Source: Desulfurellales bacterium (GTDB lineage Bacteria > Campylobacterota_A > Desulfurellia > Desulfurellales > Hippeaceae). Taken from it: DNA of 64,000 bases. Below, in pieces: positions 44,867-53,413 of this stretch. Numbering within the stretch: position 1 is the stretch's first letter; each line of letters opens with the position of its first letter. The position numbers and the translations under genes are program-made. Location of the stretch: positions 1 to 64,000 of the forward strand of contig JALWEJ010000042.1 in assembly GCA_027014115.1 (NCBI GenBank), given 5' to 3'. A model generated the notes under the pieces. The model was given only the letters and a program-made list of their open reading frames with translations, was not told the origin of the DNA and made no database searches.

Positions 44867-46250
44867 AATATTTTTTATAATAAGTCTTTTTCTGCTGATT
44901 GAGGGGTGTTCTTTTGCACCCAAATTCAGCAAACCCAAGATGGAACTGCCCAAAAAGTTTGACAGTAATGCATTTATTGATGCGCAGTATTCTAATGTCA
45001 GATGGTGGATGCAGTTTAAGGATAAGACGCTTGATGGTTTGGTTTCTCAGGCTCTGCAGAATAACGACGATTTAAAACTTGCACTTGCAAGGATAGAAGA
45101 GGCAAAAGCCTATTTAGGTTTGCAGAAAGCCAATCTTTTTCCCAATGTATCTTTGAGTTTTTCAGCTCAAAGACAAAAGATAAATAGTCAGATATCTCCA
45201 AAGGGACAGGCAGAAACTGCAAATAGTTATATTTTTTCATCCTCTGCTGCCTATGAGATTGATTTGTGGGGAAAATTGAGAAACAAAAAAAAGGCTTCTT
45301 TGGCATCGCTTTTATCCCAAGAGGCCGCAAAGAATACCGTAAAGATTACACTGATATCAAATGTTATATCCACCTATTTCAAGCTTATATCGATAAACAA
45401 ACAACTTGAGATTGCAGAAGGCGTTGAAAAAGCTTATAGAGCATCTTATAAGTACAGACAAAAACAGTATAAATTCGGTCAGATTGATAGGCTGATTCTT
45501 TTGAGGTCAAAATCACAATATGAGAATGCAAGAATTCTTGTTGAGTCGCTGAAAAATATGAAAACTATAACGAAAAGCGCTCTTTTTGTGATGATTGGAC
45601 AAAGCCCGAAAAACATATTTTCTCATAACATTTCAATAAAAGACAGTTTGCCAAAACCTATCAAAATTCCTAAAGCTCTGCCGTCTTCTTTGTTGAAAAA
45701 CAGACCCGATATAATTTATGCTCTAAATCAAATAAAGGCGAAGAATGCAGTGATAGGTGCTGCCAAAGCTGACTATTTTCCCTCAATTTCGTTGACAGGT
45801 TTGCTTGGTTTTCAAAGCCGTGAACTATCAAACCTGATAAAACATTCAGCAGGTTATTTTGGTGTTTCGGGTGCATCCGGTATGGACATATTGGATTTTG
45901 GAAGGGTTGGCTCAAATGTGGATATAGCAGAAGCTCAAAAGCGCAAAGCCGTTATTCAATACAAAAAAACAGTAAGGGCTGCATTTAAAGAGGTTTATGA
46001 TGCTTTGAATAATTTGAAGTGTGATTATAAAAAATTAAAATTTAAAAAGAATCAGGTAAAAACATTAAAAGAGTCGCTTAAAGTTTCCAAAAAACTGTTT
46101 ACAGGCGGTGTTGTTGACTATCTCAATGTTCTTGATGCTCAAATGGAATACTTAAATGCACAGCTTGAACTTGAAAATTATAAAGCAGCCATCTTGAATG
46201 ATGAGGTCTATTTGTATAAAGCTTTGGGTATTGGTTGGCAGGAAAAATAA
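44856..46250 (+). CDS. Outer-membrane efflux channel lipoprotein (NodT/OprM family)
   Basis: 464 residues: lipobox IEGC at about residues 15-18, then WWMQFKDKTLDGLVSQALQNN, the typical OprM/NodT opening, two repeats of coiled helices each followed by beta strands (LSFSAQRQKINSQIS; FPSISLTGLLGFQSRELS), and a C-terminal VVDYLNVLDAQMEYLNAQ. It forms the trimeric outer-membrane tunnel for the RND pump encoded upstream (11-base overlap). Confidence 0.94.
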   Translation: MKYRIFFIISLFLLIEGCSFAPKFSKPKMELPKKFDSNAFIDAQYSNVRWWMQFKDKTLDGLVSQALQNNDDLKLALARIEEAKAYLGLQKANLFPNVSLSFSAQRQKINSQISPKGQAETANSYIFSSSAAYEIDLWGKLRNKKKASLASLLSQEAAKNTVKITLISNVISTYFKLISINKQLEIAEGVEKAYRASYKYRQKQYKFGQIDRLILLRSKSQYENARILVESLKNMKTITKSALFVMIGQSPKNIFSHNISIKDSLPKPIKIPKALPSSLLKNRPDIIYALNQIKAKNAVIGAAKADYFPSISLTGLLGFQSRELSNLIKHSAGYFGVSGASGMDILDFGRVGSNVDIAEAQKRKAVIQYKKTVRAAFKEVYDALNNLKCDYKKLKFKKNQVKTLKESLKVSKKLFTGGVVDYLNVLDAQMEYLNAQLELENYKAAILNDEVYLYKALGIGWQEK

Positions 46251-46262
46251 GATAGCTTAAAA

Positions 46263-46865
46263 ATGGATTCAAGCAGAGAACTTGTCGAGTATCTGATTAA
46301 GCAAAGAGGCATATTGAAAACAGATTGCATAATAGATGCTTTTTTGCATGTTGATAGAGCCGATTTTGTTGTTGAAAAATTCAAAAAAGAATCATACGGA
46401 GATTACCCCTTACCGACATTTGCAAACCAAACAATTTCTCAACCGTACACTGTTGCTTTTATGCTTGAGCTTTTGTCACCATTAAGCGATAGTTTGATTT
46501 TGGATGTTGGCTGCGGAAGCTGCTACACAACAGCACTGTTGGCGTCTATTGCAAAAAAGGGCAGGGTTGTTGGTGTTGAGATTGTTGAAAAGTTGGTTGA
46601 GTTCTGCAAACGGACTCTTTCAAAATACGGTTTTGATAATATTGAGATTTACAATGCAGACAAAATCCCCGATAAAAATGCGAAATATGACAGGATTTTG
46701 GTGTCAGCATCTGCAAAGAGCATACCCGATGAACTAATAAATGCTATGAAAGATAATGCAAAAATGGTGATTCCTGTGCAGTCCTCCATACTTTTGATTG
46801 AAAAAAGAGGCGGCAAGCTGTTTGAAAAAGAGTTTTACGGATTTGCATTTGTTGAGCTGAGATAG
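46263..46865 (+). CDS. Protein-L-isoaspartate O-methyltransferase family
   Basis: A 200-residue PCMT-like SAM methyltransferase. ANQTISQPYTVAFMLELL near residue 57 is the family signature, LDVGCGSCYTTALLASIA near 80 the SAM site, and FDNIEIYNADKI and YDRILVSASAKSIPDEL follow. It should methylate isoaspartyl residues in damaged proteins. In the DRILVSASAKSIP motif Ser replaces the more common Thr/Gly, so activity is likely but not certain. It starts 12 bases after the channel gene and may belong to that operon. Confidence 0.88.
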   Translation: MDSSRELVEYLIKQRGILKTDCIIDAFLHVDRADFVVEKFKKESYGDYPLPTFANQTISQPYTVAFMLELLSPLSDSLILDVGCGSCYTTALLASIAKKGRVVGVEIVEKLVEFCKRTLSKYGFDNIEIYNADKIPDKNAKYDRILVSASAKSIPDELINAMKDNAKMVIPVQSSILLIEKRGGKLFEKEFYGFAFVELR

Positions 46866-46971
46866 TTTTTGAGTTGTTACTCTTTTCATTAGTGTAATTT
46901 TGTACTACCAAAAATATGGACGATTTTTTGACTAAAATATAAAAAAATGATAGAAATATAAATAATTGTGT

Positions 46972-46999
46972 TTGCGCTGCTAAATCAAAAGGGTATAAA
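46972..46999 (+). promoter_or_regulatory. Candidate promoter of the restriction-modification cassette
   Basis: TTGCGC (46972-46977), 16 bases, TATAAA (46994-46999), in the 229-base gap before res. The gap is very AT-rich, so chance matches are frequent. Confidence 0.3.
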
Positions 47000-47094
47000 T
47001 AAAATGGTTTATGTAACTATTATATTCAAGCTAAAAAAGAGAAAAAGCAGATGATAATAGAATTTAAAACCAATATTATAAAGAAGGACTAATT

Positions 47095-49758
47095 ATGAAA
47101 TTTTCAGATCCTTTTAAAATAATGCAACCCGATGAAAGATGGGCACCGACACAAGAGCAAATGGATTTATTTCAGAATGCTTATGAAAAATTATTGCCAC
47201 CACTTGTTTATAAAATAAGATTAGCAGTAACAGAATGGAGAGACAATAATTATGACGGTGCATCTGAAACTTCTAAAGCATTAATGAATTTTTGGTTTAA
47301 TCAAGAACATTTTATAGGCCAAAATAAGTTTACTTTTTTCTTTTCACAAAGAGAAGCTATAGAGTCGATTATTTATCTTTACGAAGTAGCCAAAGCTATA
47401 GATAAGTACGAATTAATGCGTTTTGACTCATCAAAGCGTGTAAGTACAGGAGTGTTTGATGAAAATTGGACAAGATATGTTATTAAAATGGCAACAGGTG
47501 CAGGAAAGACAAAAGTTATGGCTTTAACGCTTGTTTGGAGTTACTTTCACAAACTCTATGAACCCGAAAGCAATTTATCAAAAAACTTTTTGGTTATTGC
47601 ACCCAACATAATTGTTCTTAATCGTTTAAGAAAAGATTTTGACGGGCTTAAAATGTTTTTTGAAGAACCTTTTATTCCCGACAATGGTTTTGATGATAAA
47701 GATTGGAAAAATGATTTTCAGCTGACTTTGCATATTCAAGACGAATTAAAGCCAATTACAGAATCGGGTAATATTTTTCTTACAAACATTCACAGAGTTT
47801 TTTTGAACGAAACTCCAGAACAAACATTTGAAGATATTTTTCTTGGAGTCAAACCAAAACCCGATGCTGATACTTCAAAAGGTTTAGATCTTGGAAAGAT
47901 ATTAAGAAGCGACAAAATTAAAGATTTGGTTGTTCTAAATGACGAAGCACATCATATTCACGATAGCTCTTTGGCTTGGTTTAAAAGTATTGAAGATATT
48001 AGCAATAAATTGAAATTAAAAAACGGAACAGGTGTATCTTTACAAACTGATTTTTCAGCAACGCCTAAACATAACAATGGGGCTATTTTTGTTCAAACAA
48101 TATGTGATTATCCGTTGGTTGAAGCCATTAAGCAAAATGTGGTAAAATCGCCGGTTTTACCGGATGAAGTTTCAAGACAAAAAATTCAAGAAAAAGAATC
48201 AAACGATTTTATTGAAAGATACAGAGATTATATTCATTTAGGATATTTAGAATGGGAAAAACAATATGAAGAGCTAAAAAATCATAAGGTACCGATTTTG
48301 TTTATTATGACTATGAGCACAAAAGAGGCAGACCAAGCCGCTGAATTTTTAGAAAATACATATCCCAAACTAAAAAATGCCGTTTTAACAATTCATACCA
48401 ACAAATCCGGTGAAATAAAAGAAAATACATCAAGTAAAAAAGATAAAGAAGAGTTGGAAAAACTACGTAAAGCCGCCGATTTGGTTGATAAAGATTATTC
48501 GCCTTACAAAGCTGTTGTTTCGGTTTTAATGCTTCGTGAGGGATGGGATGTGCGCAATGTTACAACTATTGTTGGGCTTCGTCCTTTCAAAGCAGACTCT
48601 AAAATTTTACCCGAACAAGCTATAGGAAGAGGTTTGCGAAAAATGTTTGGCTTTGATACTCCTGAAAAACTTGTTGTTGTTGGAACACCTGCATTTTTAG
48701 AATTTGTAGAAAGCCTTAAAACCGAAGGAGTTGAATTTCAATACAGCCCGATGGGTAAAGGTTCAAAAGGGAAAGCACCTGTTATTATTGAGGTTGATAA
48801 AGATAATCCAAATAAAAATCTTGACGAATTAGATATTCCTATTCCACAATTCAGCCCGAGAATTTATCGAGAATTTAAAAATCTTGAATTGATTGATGTA
48901 AATAAATTGCAACATAAAACGGCTGCATTCAAAACATTTAAAGAAAAAGAACTGAAAGAAATTATTTTTACAAATATTGAAGGTGATTTTTCGCATAAAA
49001 CCGTATTTAAAGACACAATTCCGGATTACAGAAATGTGATAGGATTTTTTACTTCTGCTATTCTTAAAGAAAGCCGTTTGATAAGTGGATTCAACATACT
49101 TTACCCCAAAGTGGAAAGTTTTATAAAATATAAACTTTTCGGCAAGGAGGTGGAACTGTCCGATCCACAAACATTAAGAAATTTATCTGAAATTGAAACA
49201 AAAGAAATTCTGAAATCTACTTTTAAAAAAGCAATTGACAAACTTACAGTAAGCGACAAAGGAACAGTAGAAATAAAAAATTATATTTCACTGAAAACAA
49301 CAAAACCCAAAGTTGCGCCCAATCAAGCTTTTCTTCTGCCGAGAAAATCGGTATTTAATAAAATTATAGGCGATAATCCATTTGAATTGGAATTTGCATC
49401 TTTTTTAGAGAATCGTTTTAATGATGTTATTGCTTTTGCTAAAAACACAATGGGTGAAGGCGGTATTAACTTTAAAATTGAATACCAGGCCGAAGATGGA
49501 AATATACGTGAATATTTTCCTGATTTTTTTGTTAAAACAGATGAAAACACTTTTTATATTGTAGAAACAAAGGGGCGTGAAGATTTAGACGATTTGCGAA
49601 AAATTGAAAGACTTGCAATATGGTGTAACGATGTAAACAAAGCACAAGACAAATATTCCTATACACCTGTATATGTAAAACAAGAAAAGTGGGACGATAT
49701 AAAAGATGAATTAAAGTCATTTGATGATGTAATTAAAATTTTTAAGGTCAAAGCATGA
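47095..49758 (+). CDS. Type III restriction endonuclease, Res subunit
   Basis: 887 residues. SF2 translocase: Walker A KMATGAGKTKVMAL near residue 133, LVIAPNIIVLNRL, DEAH-type box LNDEAHHIHD near 285, FSATP, and motif VI EQAIGRGLRKMFG near 505. A C-terminal PD-(D/E)xK nuclease reads YFPDFFV then FYIVETKGRED near 815-840. With Mod (50816) it would form a type III enzyme that cuts about 25 bases from an unmethylated site after translocation. Res comes first here, with a DUF1016 gene between, instead of the usual mod-res order. AAGGAC ribosome site. Confidence 0.92.
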   Translation: MKFSDPFKIMQPDERWAPTQEQMDLFQNAYEKLLPPLVYKIRLAVTEWRDNNYDGASETSKALMNFWFNQEHFIGQNKFTFFFSQREAIESIIYLYEVAKAIDKYELMRFDSSKRVSTGVFDENWTRYVIKMATGAGKTKVMALTLVWSYFHKLYEPESNLSKNFLVIAPNIIVLNRLRKDFDGLKMFFEEPFIPDNGFDDKDWKNDFQLTLHIQDELKPITESGNIFLTNIHRVFLNETPEQTFEDIFLGVKPKPDADTSKGLDLGKILRSDKIKDLVVLNDEAHHIHDSSLAWFKSIEDISNKLKLKNGTGVSLQTDFSATPKHNNGAIFVQTICDYPLVEAIKQNVVKSPVLPDEVSRQKIQEKESNDFIERYRDYIHLGYLEWEKQYEELKNHKVPILFIMTMSTKEADQAAEFLENTYPKLKNAVLTIHTNKSGEIKENTSSKKDKEELEKLRKAADLVDKDYSPYKAVVSVLMLREGWDVRNVTTIVGLRPFKADSKILPEQAIGRGLRKMFGFDTPEKLVVVGTPAFLEFVESLKTEGVEFQYSPMGKGSKGKAPVIIEVDKDNPNKNLDELDIPIPQFSPRIYREFKNLELIDVNKLQHKTAAFKTFKEKELKEIIFTNIEGDFSHKTVFKDTIPDYRNVIGFFTSAILKESRLISGFNILYPKVESFIKYKLFGKEVELSDPQTLRNLSEIETKEILKSTFKKAIDKLTVSDKGTVEIKNYISLKTTKPKVAPNQAFLLPRKSVFNKIIGDNPFELEFASFLENRFNDVIAFAKNTMGEGGINFKIEYQAEDGNIREYFPDFFVKTDENTFYIVETKGREDLDDLRKIERLAIWCNDVNKAQDKYSYTPVYVKQEKWDDIKDELKSFDDVIKIFKVKA

Positions 49759-50762
49759 ATGAATTAACGAAAGACAACGAGTATAAAAAACTTGTCAATA
49801 ATATTGGTTCTCTTTACAAAAAAGCTAAAAACAATATTATTTCCGCTATAAATATTGAAATGTTAAATACCTATTGGGAAATAGGTAAGTATATTGTTGA
49901 GTTTGAGCAAAACGGAAAATTAAAAGCCGAATATGGTAAACAACTGCTTGTAAATTTATCTAAAGATTTATCCGTAAAATATGGCAAAGGATTCAGCAGA
50001 AGCAATTTACAATATATGCGTCTTTTTTATTTGTATTATCCAATTCGCCAAACACTGTCTGGCAAATTGAGTTGGTCTCATTACATAGAGTTGCTGTCAA
50101 TAAGTGATGAGTTAGAAAGGCAGTTTTATCATAAACAAGCTGAACTCGAAAATTGGTCGGTTAGAGAACTAAAAAGGCAAAAGAAAACGGGACTTTTTCA
50201 TAGAATTGCATTGAGTAAAAACAAAGATGAAATTCTTGAACTTGCAAAAAAAGGACAAATTATTCAATCGGAACAAGATTTGGTAAAAAATCCTTATGTT
50301 TTTGAATTTTTAGGTTTGCCGGAAAAAAATTTGTACAATGAAAGCGATTTGGAAAATGCCATAATAACAAATCTTCAAAGCTTTTTATTAGAATTAGGCA
50401 AAGGCTTTGCTTTTATCGGGAGACAGCATCGTATTACGCTCAACAACAGGCACTATTTTGTTGATTTGGTTTTTTATCATACAAAATTGAAATGTTATGT
50501 ATTAATTGATCTTAAGATAGGAAAAGTTGAATACGAACATATCGGTCAGATGAAATTATATCTTGGCTATTACGAAAAAGAGGTAAACGATGAAATGGAT
50601 AATCAGCCTATAGGAATAATTCTTTCGGAAGAAAAAGACGATATAATGGTTGAATATGCGATGCTTAATGATTCTTCCAAACTGCTCGTCTCGAAATATC
50701 AACTTTTTTTACCGGACAAAGAGGAACTAATAAAAAGAGTTAAAGAAATATTAGATAAATAA
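49755..50762 (+). CDS. DUF1016/YhcG PD-(D/E)xK nuclease-domain protein
   Basis: A 335-residue YhcG-family protein. The N-terminal DUF1016 winged-helix region (MLNTYWEIGKYIVEFEQNG, GFSRSNLQYMRLFYLYYP, LSWSHYIELLSI, WSVRELKRQ) is followed by a nuclease-like domain with F-IGRQHRITL, YFVDLVFYHTKLKCYVLIDL and K-IGKVEYEH, the D-x-K arrangement. Members often sit in restriction-modification loci, and their exact role (accessory nuclease or DNA recognition) is not settled. Overlaps res by 4 bases. Confidence 0.9.
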   Translation: MNELTKDNEYKKLVNNIGSLYKKAKNNIISAINIEMLNTYWEIGKYIVEFEQNGKLKAEYGKQLLVNLSKDLSVKYGKGFSRSNLQYMRLFYLYYPIRQTLSGKLSWSHYIELLSISDELERQFYHKQAELENWSVRELKRQKKTGLFHRIALSKNKDEILELAKKGQIIQSEQDLVKNPYVFEFLGLPEKNLYNESDLENAIITNLQSFLLELGKGFAFIGRQHRITLNNRHYFVDLVFYHTKLKCYVLIDLKIGKVEYEHIGQMKLYLGYYEKEVNDEMDNQPIGIILSEEKDDIMVEYAMLNDSSKLLVSKYQLFLPDKEELIKRVKEILDK

Positions 50763-50815
50763 TGAAACAAAAACTTTTAGGAAACAATTTTAAACAAAAG
50801 AAAAAAGGATGAATA

Positions 50816-53044
50816 ATGAACCTAACTGAAAAAGACAAAAACCGCATAATAGAGCTTATAAAAAGTGGTGAAAAATTGCCCAAAGAGGATATTTACAAAC
50901 TCTTTTCCGACGAAGAAGATGTTTTTCTCTTTTGGAACGGACGAAAAGAAGAGGTTACTAATATTGCTCTGCCTTTTCACAGCATAGAACAGATTGACGA
51001 ACCGCGTAAAGATACTAAAACAAGGCCAACGCTGTTTGATACAAGAGGCAGACAGCTTAAAGGGTGGACAAACAAACTGATATGGGGAGATAATAAACTT
51101 ATTCTTTCCTCTTTGGCAAACGGACCAATCCGCGAAGAAATTGAAAAACAAGGCGGCATAAAACTTATTTACATTGACCCGCCTTTTGCCGTTGGTGCAG
51201 ATTTTGGTTTTACCATTGAAATTAACGGTGAAACTGCGGAAAAGAAACAAAGCATAATTGAAGAAATTGCATACCGAGATACTTGGGGTAAAGGAATTTC
51301 CAGCTACCTGACTATGATGTATGAACGCCTAAAATTGATGCATAGTCTTTTGGCGGATGACGGGAGTATTTATGTGCATTGTGATTGGAGAGTTAATTTT
51401 TTGTTAAGATTTCTACTGGAAGATATTTTTGGACATAATAATTTTGGTACTGATATTATTTGGAAAAGAACTGGTGGACATCATCTTGCTTATAAAGGTT
51501 TTGATGTAATGACTGATACTATTCTATGGTTTTATAAATCAAAAAATTATATTTTTAATCAACCATACCAACAACTTTCTGAAAAAGAGCTAAATGAAAA
51601 ATTTCCATACATTGAAAAAGAAACTGGAAGAAGATTTAATCATCAAAAATTAGAAAAATCTTCAAATTCTTATAGTAAAGGTGAAACGCGTATTATTCAA
51701 GGGAGAAAAATTGTTTCAAATATCGGTTGGATTTGGACTCAGGCAACCTTTGATGAGCGATTGCAAAAGAACCCTTACTTAATTTATTGGACAACTAATA
51801 ATAAACCAAGATATAAATTATATGCAGATGAATATATTGGTAGAAAAATTGGTAATATATGGGACAACATCGAAGCATTAGCGTCTGGTTCAAATGAACG
51901 TATCGATTACCCAACTCAAAAACCCGAAGCTCTATTAGAACGCATCATGAAAGCCAGTAGCAACGAATGCGATTTGGTTGCGGATTTCTTTTGCGGCAGC
52001 GGCACAACGGCAGCAGTTGCCGAAAAGCTCGGTAGAAAATGGATAGCAGCAGATTTAGGCAGATTTGCCATACACACTACAAGAAAAAGAATGATAGGCG
52101 TGCAAAGGCAGTTGCAAAAAGAGGGCAAAGATTACCGTGCTTTTGAAGTGCTTAATCTCGGTAAATACGAACGGCAGTTTTTTATGGACGACCTTACAAA
52201 CGGTCAATTGAAACAAAAAGAAGAACTGTATATAAATTTAATCTTGGAAGCCTACAAAGCCAAACGCATAGAAGGACACAAAACTTTGCACGGCAGTAAA
52301 GCCGGCAGATTTGTTCACGTAGGTCCTTTGGATGTTCCGGTAACACAAAATCGTTTGATTAAAATTTTTGAAGAGTGTAAACAAAAACTTTACACACAAG
52401 TTGATGTATTGGGCTTTGAATTTGAAATGGGGTTAACACCGCAATTTATTCAGGAACTCAAAGAAAAGGGTGTAGCCATAACACTTAAATATATTCCAGG
52501 AGATGTATTTGATAAAAGAGCAGTAAAAAAAGGGCAAGCAAAATTTTATGATGTGGCTTACTTAAACGCTAAAGTGCATAAAGTAAAAGAAAAAACAATA
52601 AAAATAGAACTCACCGATTTTGTTACACACTACACACAAGATGATATTGAAGATATTCAGCAATCAATGCGAAAAGGAAGTAAAGTTGTAATTGAAGATG
52701 GGCAAATCATAAAAATTACCAAAGACAAAAACGGTATCTTAAACAGAGAAGTATTAACTGAAAACTGGTATGACTGGATTGATTACTGGGCAATAGATTT
52801 TAATTACGAAGATAAAAAAGAGATTATTCGTATTCATAATGAAAAGGGCGAAATAGAAGAAAAATGGACTGGAAATTATCTATTTGAAAACGAGTGGCAG
52901 AGTTTCCGCACAAAGAAAAATCAGGAATTGGAATTTACGAGTGCCACACACGAATACGACAAGAAAGGGAAATATAAAGTTATGGTAAAAGTCGTTGATA
53001 TTCTGGGAGTTGACACCAGTAAAATAATAGAGATTGAAATATAA
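50816..53044 (+). CDS. Type III DNA methyltransferase, Mod subunit
   Basis: A 742-residue beta-class methyltransferase. Motif IV IYIDPPFAVGADFGF (DPPF, N6-adenine type) precedes the SAM motif DFFCGSGTTAAVAEKLGRK near residue 384, so the order IV-target recognition-I is that of type III Mod proteins. The stretch between (about 205-345) is the likely target-recognition domain. A long C-terminus ends in a beta-sandwich, PKD-like tail (EYDKKGKYKVMVKVVDILG). It would methylate the site that Res cuts. AAAAAAGGA site upstream; followed by a convergent gene. Confidence 0.93.
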   Translation: MNLTEKDKNRIIELIKSGEKLPKEDIYKLFSDEEDVFLFWNGRKEEVTNIALPFHSIEQIDEPRKDTKTRPTLFDTRGRQLKGWTNKLIWGDNKLILSSLANGPIREEIEKQGGIKLIYIDPPFAVGADFGFTIEINGETAEKKQSIIEEIAYRDTWGKGISSYLTMMYERLKLMHSLLADDGSIYVHCDWRVNFLLRFLLEDIFGHNNFGTDIIWKRTGGHHLAYKGFDVMTDTILWFYKSKNYIFNQPYQQLSEKELNEKFPYIEKETGRRFNHQKLEKSSNSYSKGETRIIQGRKIVSNIGWIWTQATFDERLQKNPYLIYWTTNNKPRYKLYADEYIGRKIGNIWDNIEALASGSNERIDYPTQKPEALLERIMKASSNECDLVADFFCGSGTTAAVAEKLGRKWIAADLGRFAIHTTRKRMIGVQRQLQKEGKDYRAFEVLNLGKYERQFFMDDLTNGQLKQKEELYINLILEAYKAKRIEGHKTLHGSKAGRFVHVGPLDVPVTQNRLIKIFEECKQKLYTQVDVLGFEFEMGLTPQFIQELKEKGVAITLKYIPGDVFDKRAVKKGQAKFYDVAYLNAKVHKVKEKTIKIELTDFVTHYTQDDIEDIQQSMRKGSKVVIEDGQIIKITKDKNGILNREVLTENWYDWIDYWAIDFNYEDKKEIIRIHNEKGEIEEKWTGNYLFENEWQSFRTKKNQELEFTSATHEYDKKGKYKVMVKVVDILGVDTSKIIEIEI

Positions 53045-53152
53045 GCCGAGGTAAGATAGTGTAAAATAAATTGTGTCATTCCTAATACAAATTAAAATTT
53101 CAATCTCATTATCTTGTTACTTAAAATTCTATTTTAGCCTGTAAGATATCAA
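53045..53152. other. Gap between convergent mod and the FlhB-like gene
   Basis: 108 AT-rich bases. GTAAGATA near the mod stop and TATCTTGTTAC further on are roughly complementary, but this is too imperfect to call a terminator. Nothing else seen. Confidence 0.3.
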
Positions 53153-53413
53153 TCATTCGTGTTTTAAATTGTAGATATAGATGAGTATTTTTGCAACAGC
53201 TTCATACAGCTCTTCGGGGATTTCTTCGTTTATGTTTAGTTTGTAAAGCTCATTTGCCAAATTTGCGTTTTTTTTAATATAGATGTCGTTTTCTTTGGCT
53301 ATTTTTCCAATTTTTTCTGCAATGAGATTTTTGCCTTTTGCTACAACCTTTGGTGCATCATCCTCTTCTTTGTTGTACTTTATGGCGACTGCTTTTTTTA
53401 TTGGCTCATCCAT
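53153..53413 (-). CDS. Free-standing FlhB C-terminal-like protein
   Basis: 86 residues matching the cytoplasmic C-terminal part of FlhB/YscU: KKAVAIKYNKEEDDAPKVVA, KGKNLIAEKIGKIAKEN, and ELYKLNINEEIPEELYEAVA. The autocleavage motif NPTH and the membrane half are absent. Such stand-alone proteins (FhlX/FlhB2 type) occur beside flagellar genes in other bacteria and can substitute for the FlhB C-terminal piece in the export switch. Here it follows lptD with a 16-base overlap. Confidence 0.88.
   Translation of the reverse strand: MDEPIKKAVAIKYNKEEDDAPKVVAKGKNLIAEKIGKIAKENDIYIKKNANLANELYKLNINEEIPEELYEAVAKILIYIYNLKHE

Noticed and set aside
46928-46950. TTGACT as -35 for the restriction cassette
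   Set aside because: The base run 17 bases on (TAGAAA) is a poor -10, and TATAAA is 23 bases away; the pair at 46972-46999 is slightly better.
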